Part shown: positions 37,828-47,140 of the stretch, in pieces
How the letters are laid out: each line of letters starts with the position of its first letter
How positions within the stretch are numbered: the first letter of the stretch is position 1
Assembly (NCBI RefSeq): GCF_025148445.1
Contig: NZ_CP102270.1
Location: 1,909,001 to 1,973,000, forward strand
DNA: 64,000 nt
Source of the DNA: Eshraghiella crossota
GTDB lineage: Bacteria > Bacillota > Clostridia > Lachnospirales > Lachnospiraceae
Direction of reading: 5' to 3'
Translations under genes and position numbers: made by a program
Notes under the pieces: generated by a model
Told to the model about the DNA's origin: nothing
The model's database searches: none
The model's input: the letters and a program-made list of their open reading frames with translations, nothing else

Positions 37828-38748
37828 TTAACCTCTTGCTGTATTGATATCTTCTATCATATCAAGTGTTGCCTGTCTTGACGCATCTGCGTAATTAAGG
37901 CTGCCAAATGAAGCGTATTTTTCCTGCTTATATGCACAGATAATACCTCTTGAGCTGTTTACAATTGCACCAAGGCCGTCCTCGTTAAAATAATCTACAA
38001 GGTCTTTGCCTTTGCCGCCCTGTGCACCGTAACCCGGTACAAGAATAAATGTCTTTGGCATGAGTTTTCTAAGTATTTTACCCTGTTCAGGATATGTGGC
38101 ACCTACAACGGCACCCACATTACTGTATGAATCTCCCATACATTCCTGTCCCCATTTATCAACCTGTTCTCCCACAAGTTCATAAAGTGGTCTTCCGTCT
38201 ACAAGACGGTCCTGAAATTCTCCGCTTGATGGATTAGAAGTCTTAACAAGTACAAAAATACCCTTGTCATTCTCTTTACATACATCTATAAAAGGCTTGA
38301 TTCCGTCACTTCCAAGGTATGGATTAACAGTTACAAAATCTTCATCAATTGGAGTATATGTCTTGCTTCCTACCGTAACTTTACCGATATGTCCTACTGC
38401 ATAGGCTGTGGAAGTCGAACCGATATCACCTCTCTTGATGTCACCGATAACAACAAGTCCTTTTTCATGGCAGTAATCAACAGTTCTCTTAAATGCTGCA
38501 AGTCCTTCAATACCAAACTGCTCGTACATGGCAATCTGTGGCTTGACTGCAGGAACAATATCATAAATATTGTCTACAATTCCTTTATTATACTCAAATA
38601 CCGCTTCGGCAGCACCTTTAAGTGTCTCGCCGTATTCGTCATAAGACTTTTTAAGGATATGCTCAGGAATATAAGAGAGCATAGGGTCAAGACCTACTAC
38701 AACAGGTGCATTTGTTTTCTTGATTTTTTCAACTAACTGGTTAATCAT
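37828..38748 (-). CDS. pyrF: Orotidine-5'-phosphate decarboxylase, type 2
   Basis: The 306-residue enzyme makes UMP from OMP. The catalytic Asp-Lys-Asp array is in VIGDIKRGDIG (about residue 90), and VVGLDPML near residue 17 and LVPGYGAQGGKGKD match the long (type 2) subgroup. Its ATG overlaps the stop of pyrC (ATGA). Confidence 0.96.
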   Translation of the reverse strand: MINQLVEKIKKTNAPVVVGLDPMLSYIPEHILKKSYDEYGETLKGAAEAVFEYNKGIVDNIYDIVPAVKPQIAMYEQFGIEGLAAFKRTVDYCHEKGLVVIGDIKRGDIGSTSTAYAVGHIGKVTVGSKTYTPIDEDFVTVNPYLGSDGIKPFIDVCKENDKGIFVLVKTSNPSSGEFQDRLVDGRPLYELVGEQVDKWGQECMGDSYSNVGAVVGATYPEQGKILRKLMPKTFILVPGYGAQGGKGKDLVDYFNEDGLGAIVNSSRGIICAYKQEKYASFGSLNYADASRQATLDMIEDINTARG

Positions 38749-40040
38749 ATTTTGTTCTCCTTGTATACTATTTTACCGCCTACCATGGTAAGCATTACTT
38801 TTCCTTTAACTTTCTTTCCGTCAAAAGGAGTGTTGTGCCCCTTTGATACGAAATCTTTTCTGTCAATGACAAATTCTTTATCTTTATCCATTATTGTAAT
38901 ATCGGCAACTGCTCCGGGTAAAAGAGTTCCTCTGTCGATACCGATTACTCTTGCGGGATTGTAACTCATCTTCTCTGCCATCTGCATAGGAGTAAGGACT
39001 CCGCCAAGCACAAGCTCTGTGTATGTAAGGCAGAGACTTGTCTCAAGTCCTGTTATTCCAAACGGAGCCTCGCTTATAGGCTTTTTCTTTTCTTCTTCAG
39101 AATGAGGGGCATGGTCTGTTGAAATTACATCCATGATGTTATCTTTAAGACCTTCTTTAAGAGCCTCCACATCTTCACGTCCTCTTAAAGGTGGGTTCAT
39201 CTTGTAGTCCGCATTATCGCAAGGAATGTCTTCATCACATAATGTAAAGTGGTGAGGGCATACCTCTCCGGTAACATCTATGCCGTCCTCTTTGGCAATT
39301 TTTATCATCTTAACACTGTCTTTGGTTGAGCAATGACAGAGATGAAGCCTGCAGCCTGTTTCTTTGGCTAAAAGAATGTCTCTTGCCACAATCACATCTT
39401 CAACGGCATTGGTTATTCCCTTAATACCCAGTTCTTCTGATTTGGCACTTTCATTGAGGGCTCCGCCGTTTACCATGTTCTTATCTTCACAATGGGCTAA
39501 TACCACCATTCCGCAGTCAGCGGCACGATACATAGCCTCTCTGTATACTTCTGCGTTCATAACTGATTTGCCGTCCTCGCTTATTGCGACAACGCCCTCT
39601 TCTCTTAAAGCTTCCACATCAACAGGAACTTTTCCCTCCTGTCCCATGGTAACAGAAGCTACCTGAAGTACGTTGACTACGGCATCTCTTTTAATTATAT
39701 CATTAACCCTGCGCACCATTTCCACACTGTCAATTACCGGCTTTGTATTAGGCATAGGAAGAACGGTTGTTACTCCTCCCCTTGCTGCTGCAAGAGAACC
39801 TGTTTTTATTGTCTCTTTGTATTCAAAACCCGGTTCCCTGAAATGAACATGAAGGTCAATAAGTCCCGGCATTACATAACACCCTGCTGCATCAATAACG
39901 TTGTCTATTTCATCATGGCTGTCATTATCAACGGCTGCTATTATTCCGTCTTTTACCACGATGTTATATATGCCGTCTTTGCCTGATGCAGGGTCAAGCA
40001 CATGTCCGTTTTTAATTAAATATAAACTGTTGTTTTCCAT
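38745..40040 (-). CDS. pyrC: Dihydroorotase
   Basis: The 431-residue amidohydrolase closes carbamoyl-aspartate to dihydroorotate. Metal ligands appear in DLHVHFREPGFEYKE (about 61-75) and STDHAPHS (about 310). AGAGGAA precedes the ATG. It is the first visible gene of the pyr operon. carAB and pyrB are not next to it and must lie elsewhere. Confidence 0.96.
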   Translation of the reverse strand: MENNSLYLIKNGHVLDPASGKDGIYNIVVKDGIIAAVDNDSHDEIDNVIDAAGCYVMPGLIDLHVHFREPGFEYKETIKTGSLAAARGGVTTVLPMPNTKPVIDSVEMVRRVNDIIKRDAVVNVLQVASVTMGQEGKVPVDVEALREEGVVAISEDGKSVMNAEVYREAMYRAADCGMVVLAHCEDKNMVNGGALNESAKSEELGIKGITNAVEDVIVARDILLAKETGCRLHLCHCSTKDSVKMIKIAKEDGIDVTGEVCPHHFTLCDEDIPCDNADYKMNPPLRGREDVEALKEGLKDNIMDVISTDHAPHSEEEKKKPISEAPFGITGLETSLCLTYTELVLGGVLTPMQMAEKMSYNPARVIGIDRGTLLPGAVADITIMDKDKEFVIDRKDFVSKGHNTPFDGKKVKGKVMLTMVGGKIVYKENKI

Positions 40041-40052
40041 GTATTAATTCCT

Positions 40053-40970
40053 CTATTTTAAAAATCCGTTTACAATCTGTTCCTCTGCTTCAGCCTCGGT
40101 TAATCCCAGTGTCATTAATTTAATGAGCTGCTCTCCTGCTATTTTACCGATAGCTGCTTCATGTATAAGGCTTGCTTCAACGGAATTGGCGGTTATCTCA
40201 GGAATCGCCTTGACAGAAGCATTGTCCATAATAATGGCATCACACTCCGAATGTCCGGCACACTCGTTATTTCCGTCTATCTTGGCATAAAATACCTGTG
40301 TGGAATCATTCTTTGCAACCGAACGTGATATAACGTTGGTACTTGAACCTTTTCCGTTAAGCTCTACCTCAAAGCTTGTCTTTGCATATTGTTTACCATG
40401 GGTCATTATCTTTTCTTTAACAATAAAAACTGCCCCATCTCCCAGCCTGCCCTTGGTAATTCTGTCAGTGGAATCTATTCCTTTAATCTGGGTGGTTTCC
40501 ATTTCCATATAGCCGTTTTCGTCAATATCAACAACCGTGGTAGGGTTCATAATTCTCAAACCATTGCCATCACCCTCACCATAGTGTTTTTCCACATATC
40601 TGACCCTGGCATTTTTGCCGATATGAAATGTATGGATTCCGTCATGTGATGATTTCTTATCTCCGCCGTTATGGATTCCGCAGCCTGCCACAATTAACAC
40701 ATCACTTCCTTCTCCTACATAAAAATCGTTATATACGAGGTCGTCAAGCCCTGTCTGGCTTAAAACAACAGGAATGTGGACACTTTCGTTTTTGGTTCCG
40801 GGCTTGATAATAATGTCTATTCCCGGCTTGTCCGTTTTGGTTACTATATCAATATTGGATGTTGTATTTCTTCCTGCTGCCGCTCCGTTGACCCTGAAAT
40901 TATAAGCACCTGCAGGCACTTCATGGAGTCCCGCAATTTCTGCAAGCAGATTTTTCTGTATCTGGTCCAT
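40053..40970 (-). CDS. SufB/SufD-like Fe-S scaffold protein
   Basis: GGAGG precedes the ATG at 40970, which lies 1 base after the sufC stop, and longer readings into sufC are rejected. The 305-residue protein has the SufBD beta-helix core (AGCGIHNGGDKKSSHDGIH, EKHYGEGDG, NECAGHSECDAI) and C-terminal helices (ASLIHEAAIGKIAGEQL). It is short compared with SufB (about 465), as in minimal SUF systems of archaea and some anaerobes, where one SufB-like protein replaces SufB and SufD. Cysteines at AGCG and HSEC may hold the nascent cluster. Confidence 0.88.
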   Translation of the reverse strand: MDQIQKNLLAEIAGLHEVPAGAYNFRVNGAAAGRNTTSNIDIVTKTDKPGIDIIIKPGTKNESVHIPVVLSQTGLDDLVYNDFYVGEGSDVLIVAGCGIHNGGDKKSSHDGIHTFHIGKNARVRYVEKHYGEGDGNGLRIMNPTTVVDIDENGYMEMETTQIKGIDSTDRITKGRLGDGAVFIVKEKIMTHGKQYAKTSFEVELNGKGSSTNVISRSVAKNDSTQVFYAKIDGNNECAGHSECDAIIMDNASVKAIPEITANSVEASLIHEAAIGKIAGEQLIKLMTLGLTEAEAEEQIVNGFLK

Positions 40971-40971
40971 A

Positions 40972-41697
40972 TTACCTTGCCTCCATTTTCTTACATGATT
41001 CTTTTGCATTACCGCTGCCAAGCAGAGTTGGCAACATCTCATGTCCGCCTGAAGCTGCCACTTTGCCATCAGCAATTACTATAATACGGTCGGCAATGTT
41101 AAGTATTCTTTCCTGATGGGAAATTATGATAATTGAGCCCTTGGTCTCTTCATGCATCTTTTCAAAAACATCAATAAGATTGTTAAAGCTCCAAAGGTCA
41201 ATTCCTGCTTCCGGCTCATCGAAAATCGATACAGATGTGCCTCTTGCAAGAATCATTGCAATCTCTATTCTCTTAAGTTCACCGCCTGAAAGACTCGCAT
41301 TAACTTCCCTGTTAATGTATTCCCTTGCACAAAGTCCTACTTCCGAAAGGTACTCACAGGCTTTGCCCGCATTGATGGGCTCGCCTGCGGCAAGAGTTAT
41401 AAGATCTTTTACGGTTATTCCCTTAAATCTTACCGGCTGCTGGAATGCAAAACTGATTCCTTTTCTTGCCCTGTCAGTAATTGACAGTTCTGTAATATCT
41501 TCGCCGTCAAGCAGGATCTTACCTGATGTAGGCGTAACAATTCCTGCGATTATCTTCGCAAGTGTTGACTTTCCGCCGCCGTTAGGCCCTGTTATCGCCG
41601 TAAATCTTCCATCTATTTTAAGGCTTATATCTTTAATAATTTCTTTGTCTTTGCCTTCTTCATCAACCTGATATGATATATTTTGTAATTCTAACAT
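40972..41697 (-). CDS. sufC: Fe-S assembly ATPase SufC
   Basis: The 241-residue ABC ATPase has Walker A GPNGGGKST (about residues 38-46), signature ASLSGGELKRIEIA and Walker B FDEPEAGIDLWSF, the SufC hallmark. It drives the scaffold encoded directly downstream. No sufS, sufU or sufD lies beside the pair. Confidence 0.95.
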   Translation of the reverse strand: MLELQNISYQVDEEGKDKEIIKDISLKIDGRFTAITGPNGGGKSTLAKIIAGIVTPTSGKILLDGEDITELSITDRARKGISFAFQQPVRFKGITVKDLITLAAGEPINAGKACEYLSEVGLCAREYINREVNASLSGGELKRIEIAMILARGTSVSIFDEPEAGIDLWSFNNLIDVFEKMHEETKGSIIIISHQERILNIADRIIVIADGKVAASGGHEMLPTLLGSGNAKESCKKMEAR

Positions 41698-41766
41698 ATA
41701 TTTCTTTTCCTTTTTCTGTAAAGTCTATACAGTTTTGATTATTTTATCATTATTTTGTCAGAGTAT

Positions 41767-42993
41767 TCAACCTATTTTTACAGCTGAAGGACCAACATAT
41801 AATCCTTCTTTAAAATATTCACCGGAATATCTGATTTTATCTGCATTTTTAAGGATATTGCCTGTTACGGTTCCTCCTGTGACAATTCTTTTTCCATTCT
41901 CATCAGATATCTCGGCAAGTCTGAACTCACCGCCAAAATCACCTGTAAGAGGATCCATCTGGAAATCGGAGAAGTTTTTTACCAGAATGTATTTTCCGTT
42001 AAGAAGTCTGTCCATTGGTTCGCCGTTACATACACAATGTAAATTCTCGTACATTCCTATATACGGTCTGTTAAGATATGACAAGTGCATTACATTGCCG
42101 TGGATGTTTTTGACAATACCGTGTTCTATTATCATACGGGATCCGGTTTTAACGCCCTCTGCACTGTACGGATATTCCGGCACCCCCTCTATGCTTATAT
42201 CGGACATAATATCATAACCTTCTTTGTAATCCGAATATCCGGGATATACATACGCTGCATTGCTTCTCATAAGGTAGAATTTCAGAAATTCCTTAACATA
42301 GGAATCCGTAAGCACAATGGGATAACCTGAATAATCTGCCGGACTTCGTTTTGCCGATTCTCTTTCAACTGCCAGTTTAAGTTGTTTTGCACACTTTTTT
42401 CTGATGCTTTCTTTTTCCATGTCATAATAAGAAAAATCAGCATACAGTTCCACATCATTCTCTTTTTTGCATTGGACAACAAATTCACCGGTTATTTTTC
42501 CTGATGTATAAGATATATCGGAGCCTTTTCCGGTTATTATATTTACAGTCCTGGTTTCTCCAAAAAATTCAGCTGAATTAATAAAGGCATCCTTAACTTC
42601 ATCCTCGGCAGAATAAAGAGCCTTCGCCATTTCAATAACGCTTTCACAGCCGTCAAATACTTTTTCCGTATTTTTATCGATTACTTTTTCAGGCAGCCTG
42701 TAATATGGATTTTTCACATAAAGAGCGGATTCCCACGCACTTTCTATAAGTTCCCTTATCTCATCCCCATCCATTCCCGGATATAAGTACACATCTGAGT
42801 TTCCGAGATATTCTGTACCATTTTCCTCGAAATTCCTGTAAACGCGTAGTCTTATTTCCCTTACTTCCTTGTCTCTTGTCATATCAAGACGATGTTTTAC
42901 AAAATACATCTCAAAGGCTTTTCTATGCTCGTCATAAATATTGTAATCAACTATATTCAGTTCGTGAAGTATTTCAACTATTTCTGATACCAT
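41767..42993 (-). CDS. TldE/PmbA-like partner of the TldD peptidase
   Basis: The 408-residue protein has the U62-fold pattern (FVQCKKENDVELYADFSYYD, EGVKTGSRMIIEHGIVKNIHGN, GTVTGNILKN near the end) but lacks the HExxxH motif. It is therefore the non-catalytic partner of the TldD-TldE complex, which degrades unfolded or modified peptides. It lies 5 bases after the HAD-TldD gene, with its ribosome region inside that gene, so both are made together. Confidence 0.82.
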   Translation of the reverse strand: MVSEIVEILHELNIVDYNIYDEHRKAFEMYFVKHRLDMTRDKEVREIRLRVYRNFEENGTEYLGNSDVYLYPGMDGDEIRELIESAWESALYVKNPYYRLPEKVIDKNTEKVFDGCESVIEMAKALYSAEDEVKDAFINSAEFFGETRTVNIITGKGSDISYTSGKITGEFVVQCKKENDVELYADFSYYDMEKESIRKKCAKQLKLAVERESAKRSPADYSGYPIVLTDSYVKEFLKFYLMRSNAAYVYPGYSDYKEGYDIMSDISIEGVPEYPYSAEGVKTGSRMIIEHGIVKNIHGNVMHLSYLNRPYIGMYENLHCVCNGEPMDRLLNGKYILVKNFSDFQMDPLTGDFGGEFRLAEISDENGKRIVTGGTVTGNILKNADKIRYSGEYFKEGLYVGPSAVKIG

Positions 42994-42998
42994 TTCAA

Positions 42999-45017
42999 TT
43001 ACCCCAGTTCTATTTCTGCTTTAATATAAGGGCCTCCGTCGGATACTTTAACCCATTCCTTATAACCTTTTCCACAATATCCGCCTCCGTTAAGTTCAGG
43101 AGTTTCTGACATCATTGATATGGATTTTAACAAATCCGGAACATATCCGCTAAGCACAACCGGAGAAAAGATTCTGCCCGTAAATTTTCCGTCTTTTATC
43201 TCTCTTGCCATATTTACCATACACTGTATTCCCCAGTTTTTAGGGTCTTCCATTCCGCAGGTTGCATTTTCAAGCATAAAACCATATTTTATGGATTTAA
43301 TCATATCCTCCGGTCTGTCTTTACCGCCTTCAAAATAGGTATTGGTCATTCTTGTATATGCCTTATGCTCGTAATTTTCCCTTCTGCCGTTGCCCGTTCC
43401 TTTTGTCTTAAGGATACCGGCTGTCTTGGCATCCGAAATTCCCGTCTGCAGGATTCCGTTCTTAATAATTACGGTATCATGACCGCAGGTTCCTTCGTCG
43501 TCAAAGTCATAGGTAGCAACTTCATTTACACCCATTCCGTCATGCATGGTTACAAGTCCGGAAGCAACTTCTTTACCGATAAAACTCTTGGCAAGCGCCC
43601 TGTCTTTTACGAACATATCCATTTCAACGCCGTGGCCGAAGGCTTCATGGACTATCATCCCCGTTACCTCAGGCGTACATATACATTCGTATCTGCCCGG
43701 CGTAATCTTTTCTGCCATAAGCAGCTTAACCGTATTCCCGGCAACGTTTTTAATGTCTGCTTCCAATGAATCAAGCACATCATAACCATTCATTCCTGAA
43801 TACGATTTAAAATAACTTCTTACAATATCTCCTTTTTTGGCCATCATTAACATGGCACAGGTCATCCATAAAATATTCTGGGACATATCCCTGTTTTTGG
43901 AGATAAAAATTTTTCTGCTCTTTTTGAAGGAAGAATTAATCGTGCAGTCAATAATCTGTCCGTCAGCCTCAAGACCTTTCTGCCTTAATTCGGTGAGTTT
44001 GTCAAGGATTGCTTTATCACCGAGAATTTCAGGACTGCGGCTCATATCGTTTTCTGAAAAAGAATGAAATACTTCATCCTCCATACGTTCCGTATCTTCA
44101 ATGGTAAAATTCTCTTTAAGTTCTTCTGCCTTGTCAAAAAGATTTTCTATCTGGGCAATAATTTTTTCTGAGTCACTAACTTTAAGCGAATTAAAGGAAT
44201 GTTCCACAAGGCGGTTTCTGCCGTGGACACGCAGGACATACCCTCTTGCGCAGGATATTTTATCCTGTGATGCAGACAGTCCCCTGCCTGAAACGGAATA
44301 TTTTCTTCCTGTACTGTTTTCAAAAAGAATTGAGGCATAATCATACTTCTGCCACAACTTCTCCATAAGTGCTCTTATGGCAAAATATTCCGAAAGTTCC
44401 ACAAGTGAATCAAATCTTGTAAATATTTTGCTGTCGTATTCTTTGACCGGAAGCAGACTATCAGGAATCATTATCGTTTTAAGTCCCGCCTTAACAGCCG
44501 ATTCAATTCCGTTATAAGAATCCTCCACGGCATAGGTGTCATGTGGATTGCATTTAAGTTCTTTACAGGCTTTAAGGTATATATCAGGGAATGGTTTACT
44601 GTGTTCTACCATATCTCCGCCGATAATTACATCAAAATATCCTGTAAGCCCCGTTTCATTAAGATGATGCAGCACCACATCTTTTCTTGAAGATGAGGCA
44701 ATGGCAACCTTCGCTCCGGTTTTTTTCAGGGTGTCAAGAATGAGCTTTGTGCCTTTTTTAAGAGGAACGCCATCTTCTTCAATGTGACCCGTAAATATTT
44801 TTTCCTTTAAATCGTAGAATTCATCAAAAGGGAAATCCTCGCCACAGTGTGTTTTAAGGATATCCACCTGGTCAACCCTGTTTCTTCCAATACAAAGTTT
44901 TAATGGAATCTCGAAATTATCTATGTGAAGTATTTCGGCTACTTCACGCCATGTTCTTGTATACACTTTCTGGGTGTCAAAAAGAACTCCGTCCATATCA
45001 AATACAACATTTAACAT
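42999..45017 (-). CDS. HAD phosphatase fused to TldD metallopeptidase
   Basis: One uninterrupted 672-codon frame contains two enzymes. Residues 1-210 are a beta-phosphoglucomutase-like HAD phosphatase (VFDMDGVLFDT at 5-15, ASSSRKD, HSKPFPDIYL, VEDSYNGIESA). Residues about 215-672 are TldD, with the zinc motif HEAFGHGVE near residue 455 and a GTCGHDTV stretch. TldD works with the TldE-like protein next door. The HAD part may act on small sugar or nucleotide phosphates. Its link to the peptidase is not understood. The fusion is unusual and may be a chance joining of neighbouring genes. An internal ATG near 44370 lacks a clear ribosome site. Confidence 0.85.
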   Translation of the reverse strand: MLNVVFDMDGVLFDTQKVYTRTWREVAEILHIDNFEIPLKLCIGRNRVDQVDILKTHCGEDFPFDEFYDLKEKIFTGHIEEDGVPLKKGTKLILDTLKKTGAKVAIASSSRKDVVLHHLNETGLTGYFDVIIGGDMVEHSKPFPDIYLKACKELKCNPHDTYAVEDSYNGIESAVKAGLKTIMIPDSLLPVKEYDSKIFTRFDSLVELSEYFAIRALMEKLWQKYDYASILFENSTGRKYSVSGRGLSASQDKISCARGYVLRVHGRNRLVEHSFNSLKVSDSEKIIAQIENLFDKAEELKENFTIEDTERMEDEVFHSFSENDMSRSPEILGDKAILDKLTELRQKGLEADGQIIDCTINSSFKKSRKIFISKNRDMSQNILWMTCAMLMMAKKGDIVRSYFKSYSGMNGYDVLDSLEADIKNVAGNTVKLLMAEKITPGRYECICTPEVTGMIVHEAFGHGVEMDMFVKDRALAKSFIGKEVASGLVTMHDGMGVNEVATYDFDDEGTCGHDTVIIKNGILQTGISDAKTAGILKTKGTGNGRRENYEHKAYTRMTNTYFEGGKDRPEDMIKSIKYGFMLENATCGMEDPKNWGIQCMVNMAREIKDGKFTGRIFSPVVLSGYVPDLLKSISMMSETPELNGGGYCGKGYKEWVKVSDGGPYIKAEIELG

Positions 45018-45029
45018 ATATGACCTCTT

Positions 45030-46244
45030 TTATGCGTTAAGCATTATTTTTTCACTGTTCATCGCCTTAGCCATAAGCCATACCATTACTCCCGCAAACG
45101 CATAAGTTATTATCGTTGACGTAAGGTACTGGTTCATTGTGATTGTCCTTTCAAATATACCTTTGAATGCAGCTGAGGTGTTATATACAGGTATCATATA
45201 ACTGCCTGAAGTTACATCTCCCGAATACATTGTTATCATTCCCGCAAACATGACTATTATATACACAGGCATTATAAATGACTGTGCTTCTTTGACATTT
45301 TTTGCTAAAAGTGATACGAAACCTATAATTCCAACATAAAGAAGCACAAGTCCTAAGAGCAATACCACAAACTGTATAATCTGTACGGTAGTAAAGTTAA
45401 GTGAAAGCCCGTTAACCATTTCTCCCATGCCGCCCATACCGCTGAGTACAACCGCTGAGCCGATAAATGATATTACATATACAGCCGCCGAAAGAACGGA
45501 TACTATGGCAAGGGATACTATTTTACCCATTATGATGTCAACTCTTTTTATAGGGCTTATAAGAAGATTGGCGATGGTTCCTCTCTCCTTCTCACCTGCA
45601 ATGGTATCAACGCCAAGTCCCATTGCTCCCGCAAAAATAAGAATTGTTATAAGATAAGGTATGATGGAGCCGAGAATCTTGCCTGTAGCCTTATCTTTAT
45701 CCTGTACTATCATGTCAGGGTTATCCGCATCTACGGAAAATACCATGGCATAATCAAGTGAACCGAATCTCTCCTTAAGTAAAATCTGTTTATATTCTTC
45801 AAGATATGTTCCCGTAAAACGTGTTCTCGCTTCACCGGAATTATTCTCTGAAGGATTGTAAAATGTCTTTATATCAGGAAGTGCCGAACCTGCATCGGCA
45901 TTTTTGAAATTCTCATAGAAATTCTCAGGGAACACAACCACTAAATCGTAGGTTCCGTCAAGAAGCCCATCTTTGTATGATTCTACTGACTCACCTGCCG
46001 GTATAATATTTATTTTGCAGTCGGTATGCCCTGCCATAAGCTCTGAAAAATTATCAGGCATATTCTGTACATATACCTCGGATACGTGTTCGTTTATGCT
46101 GGATTTCTCTTTACCTATAAGGAAAAACATCACTCCGTAAATTCCCGCAATTAATATGATTGGAAGAATAAACAGTGAAAATACCATTTTCTTATCCCCG
46201 AATACCCTTTTTAATTCCTTTGATAAAATTACTTTGAAGCCCAT
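45030..46244 (-). CDS. ABC-2 type exporter permease, NatB-like
   Basis: The 404-residue protein has one N-terminal span, a large outside domain (about 45-180) and five C-terminal spans, with ERGTIANLLISPIKR typical of NatB-type permeases. With the ATPase encoded directly upstream it forms an exporter, by family for Na+ or a drug-like cation. The substrate is unproven. Confidence 0.85.
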   Translation of the reverse strand: MGFKVILSKELKRVFGDKKMVFSLFILPIILIAGIYGVMFFLIGKEKSSINEHVSEVYVQNMPDNFSELMAGHTDCKINIIPAGESVESYKDGLLDGTYDLVVVFPENFYENFKNADAGSALPDIKTFYNPSENNSGEARTRFTGTYLEEYKQILLKERFGSLDYAMVFSVDADNPDMIVQDKDKATGKILGSIIPYLITILIFAGAMGLGVDTIAGEKERGTIANLLISPIKRVDIIMGKIVSLAIVSVLSAAVYVISFIGSAVVLSGMGGMGEMVNGLSLNFTTVQIIQFVVLLLGLVLLYVGIIGFVSLLAKNVKEAQSFIMPVYIIVMFAGMITMYSGDVTSGSYMIPVYNTSAAFKGIFERTITMNQYLTSTIITYAFAGVMVWLMAKAMNSEKIMLNA

Positions 46245-47021
46245 TTATTTGTCCTCCTTATGATTAAGTTTATACATTTTAAAAAATGCGTCCTCAAGAT
46301 TGGTAACATTATATTCTTTAAGGATTTCGGGGATTGTGTTTTCACAGATTTTTTTACCGTCAATTATTATGGCTATCCTGTCGCAGAGTGCCTCCGCTTC
46401 AGACATGATGTGGGTGGAAATAACTATAAGCTTACCCTCGTTGCGAAGCTTTTTAAGATAGTCTGTTACAAGTCTTGCGGTGATAATGTCAAGTCCGCTT
46501 GTAGGCTCGTCAAAAATAATTATATCAGGGTCATGGGCAAGGCTCACCGCTATTGCAGCCTTCTGCTTCATGCCTGTTGAAAGTTCCTCTATCTTCTTTG
46601 TCTTAAATTCTTCTATTCCGAAATAATTGAAAAGTTCGCTCTTTCTTGTGCGGATATCATCATCTTTCATATTGTGCAGTTTTCCGAAGAAATCAAAAAG
46701 ATAATCCACGGAAAATTGTGGGTCAAGCTTGATATCATTAGTTAAAAAGCCAATTTTTTCCCTGACTTTATCTGCGTCTTTAACGGTATCAAAGCCATCC
46801 ACCAGAACTGTTCCCTCCGTAGGCTTCAACAGGGTGGCGATACATCTTAACGTCGTTGTCTTACCTGCTCCATTAGAGCCTAACAATCCGAAGATTTCCC
46901 CTTTTTCGGCTCTTAAAGATACATCCGAAACAGCTACTCTTGTGCTTGTCGTTACTTTCTCCTTACGCATCTGTCTGCTGCCCAGCCTGTAAATTTTGGT
47001 AAGATTATTAATTTCAATCAT
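46245..47021 (-). CDS. ABC exporter ATPase, NatA-like
   Basis: The 258-residue ATPase has Walker A GSNGAGKTTT (about residues 49-58), signature LSTGMKQKAAIA and Walker B IIIFDEPTSGLD. It pairs with the permease gene one base downstream. Strand and spacing show a two-gene unit. Confidence 0.9.
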   Translation of the reverse strand: MIEINNLTKIYRLGSRQMRKEKVTTSTRVAVSDVSLRAEKGEIFGLLGSNGAGKTTTLRCIATLLKPTEGTVLVDGFDTVKDADKVREKIGFLTNDIKLDPQFSVDYLFDFFGKLHNMKDDDIRTRKSELFNYFGIEEFKTKKIEELSTGMKQKAAIAVSLAHDPDIIIFDEPTSGLDIITARLVTDYLKKLRNEGKLIVISTHIMSEAEALCDRIAIIIDGKKICENTIPEILKEYNVTNLEDAFFKMYKLNHKEDK

Positions 47022-47083
47022 AGGTTGCTCCTTTTCAGTTACACATCCATTTTTTAGCCTATTGTATCACGATTTTACTGTCC

Positions 47084-47112
47084 TTGCATTATCTTTTTTG
47101 ATTAAGTATAAT
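47084..47112 (+). promoter_or_regulatory. Promoter of the ABC importer operon
   Basis: TTGCAT (47084-47089) and TATAAT (47107-47112) are separated by exactly 17 bases. Transcription would start near 47119, 22 bases before the ATG, leaving no room for a riboswitch. Confidence 0.65.
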
Positions 47113-47140
47113 AATTGCATAAAAAGAAAGAAGGCAGATT

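Noticed and set aside
47022-47140. Thiamine or other riboswitch before the ABC importer
   Set aside because: The promoter at 47084-47112 leaves only about 22 bases of leader, and no aptamer core sequence is seen.
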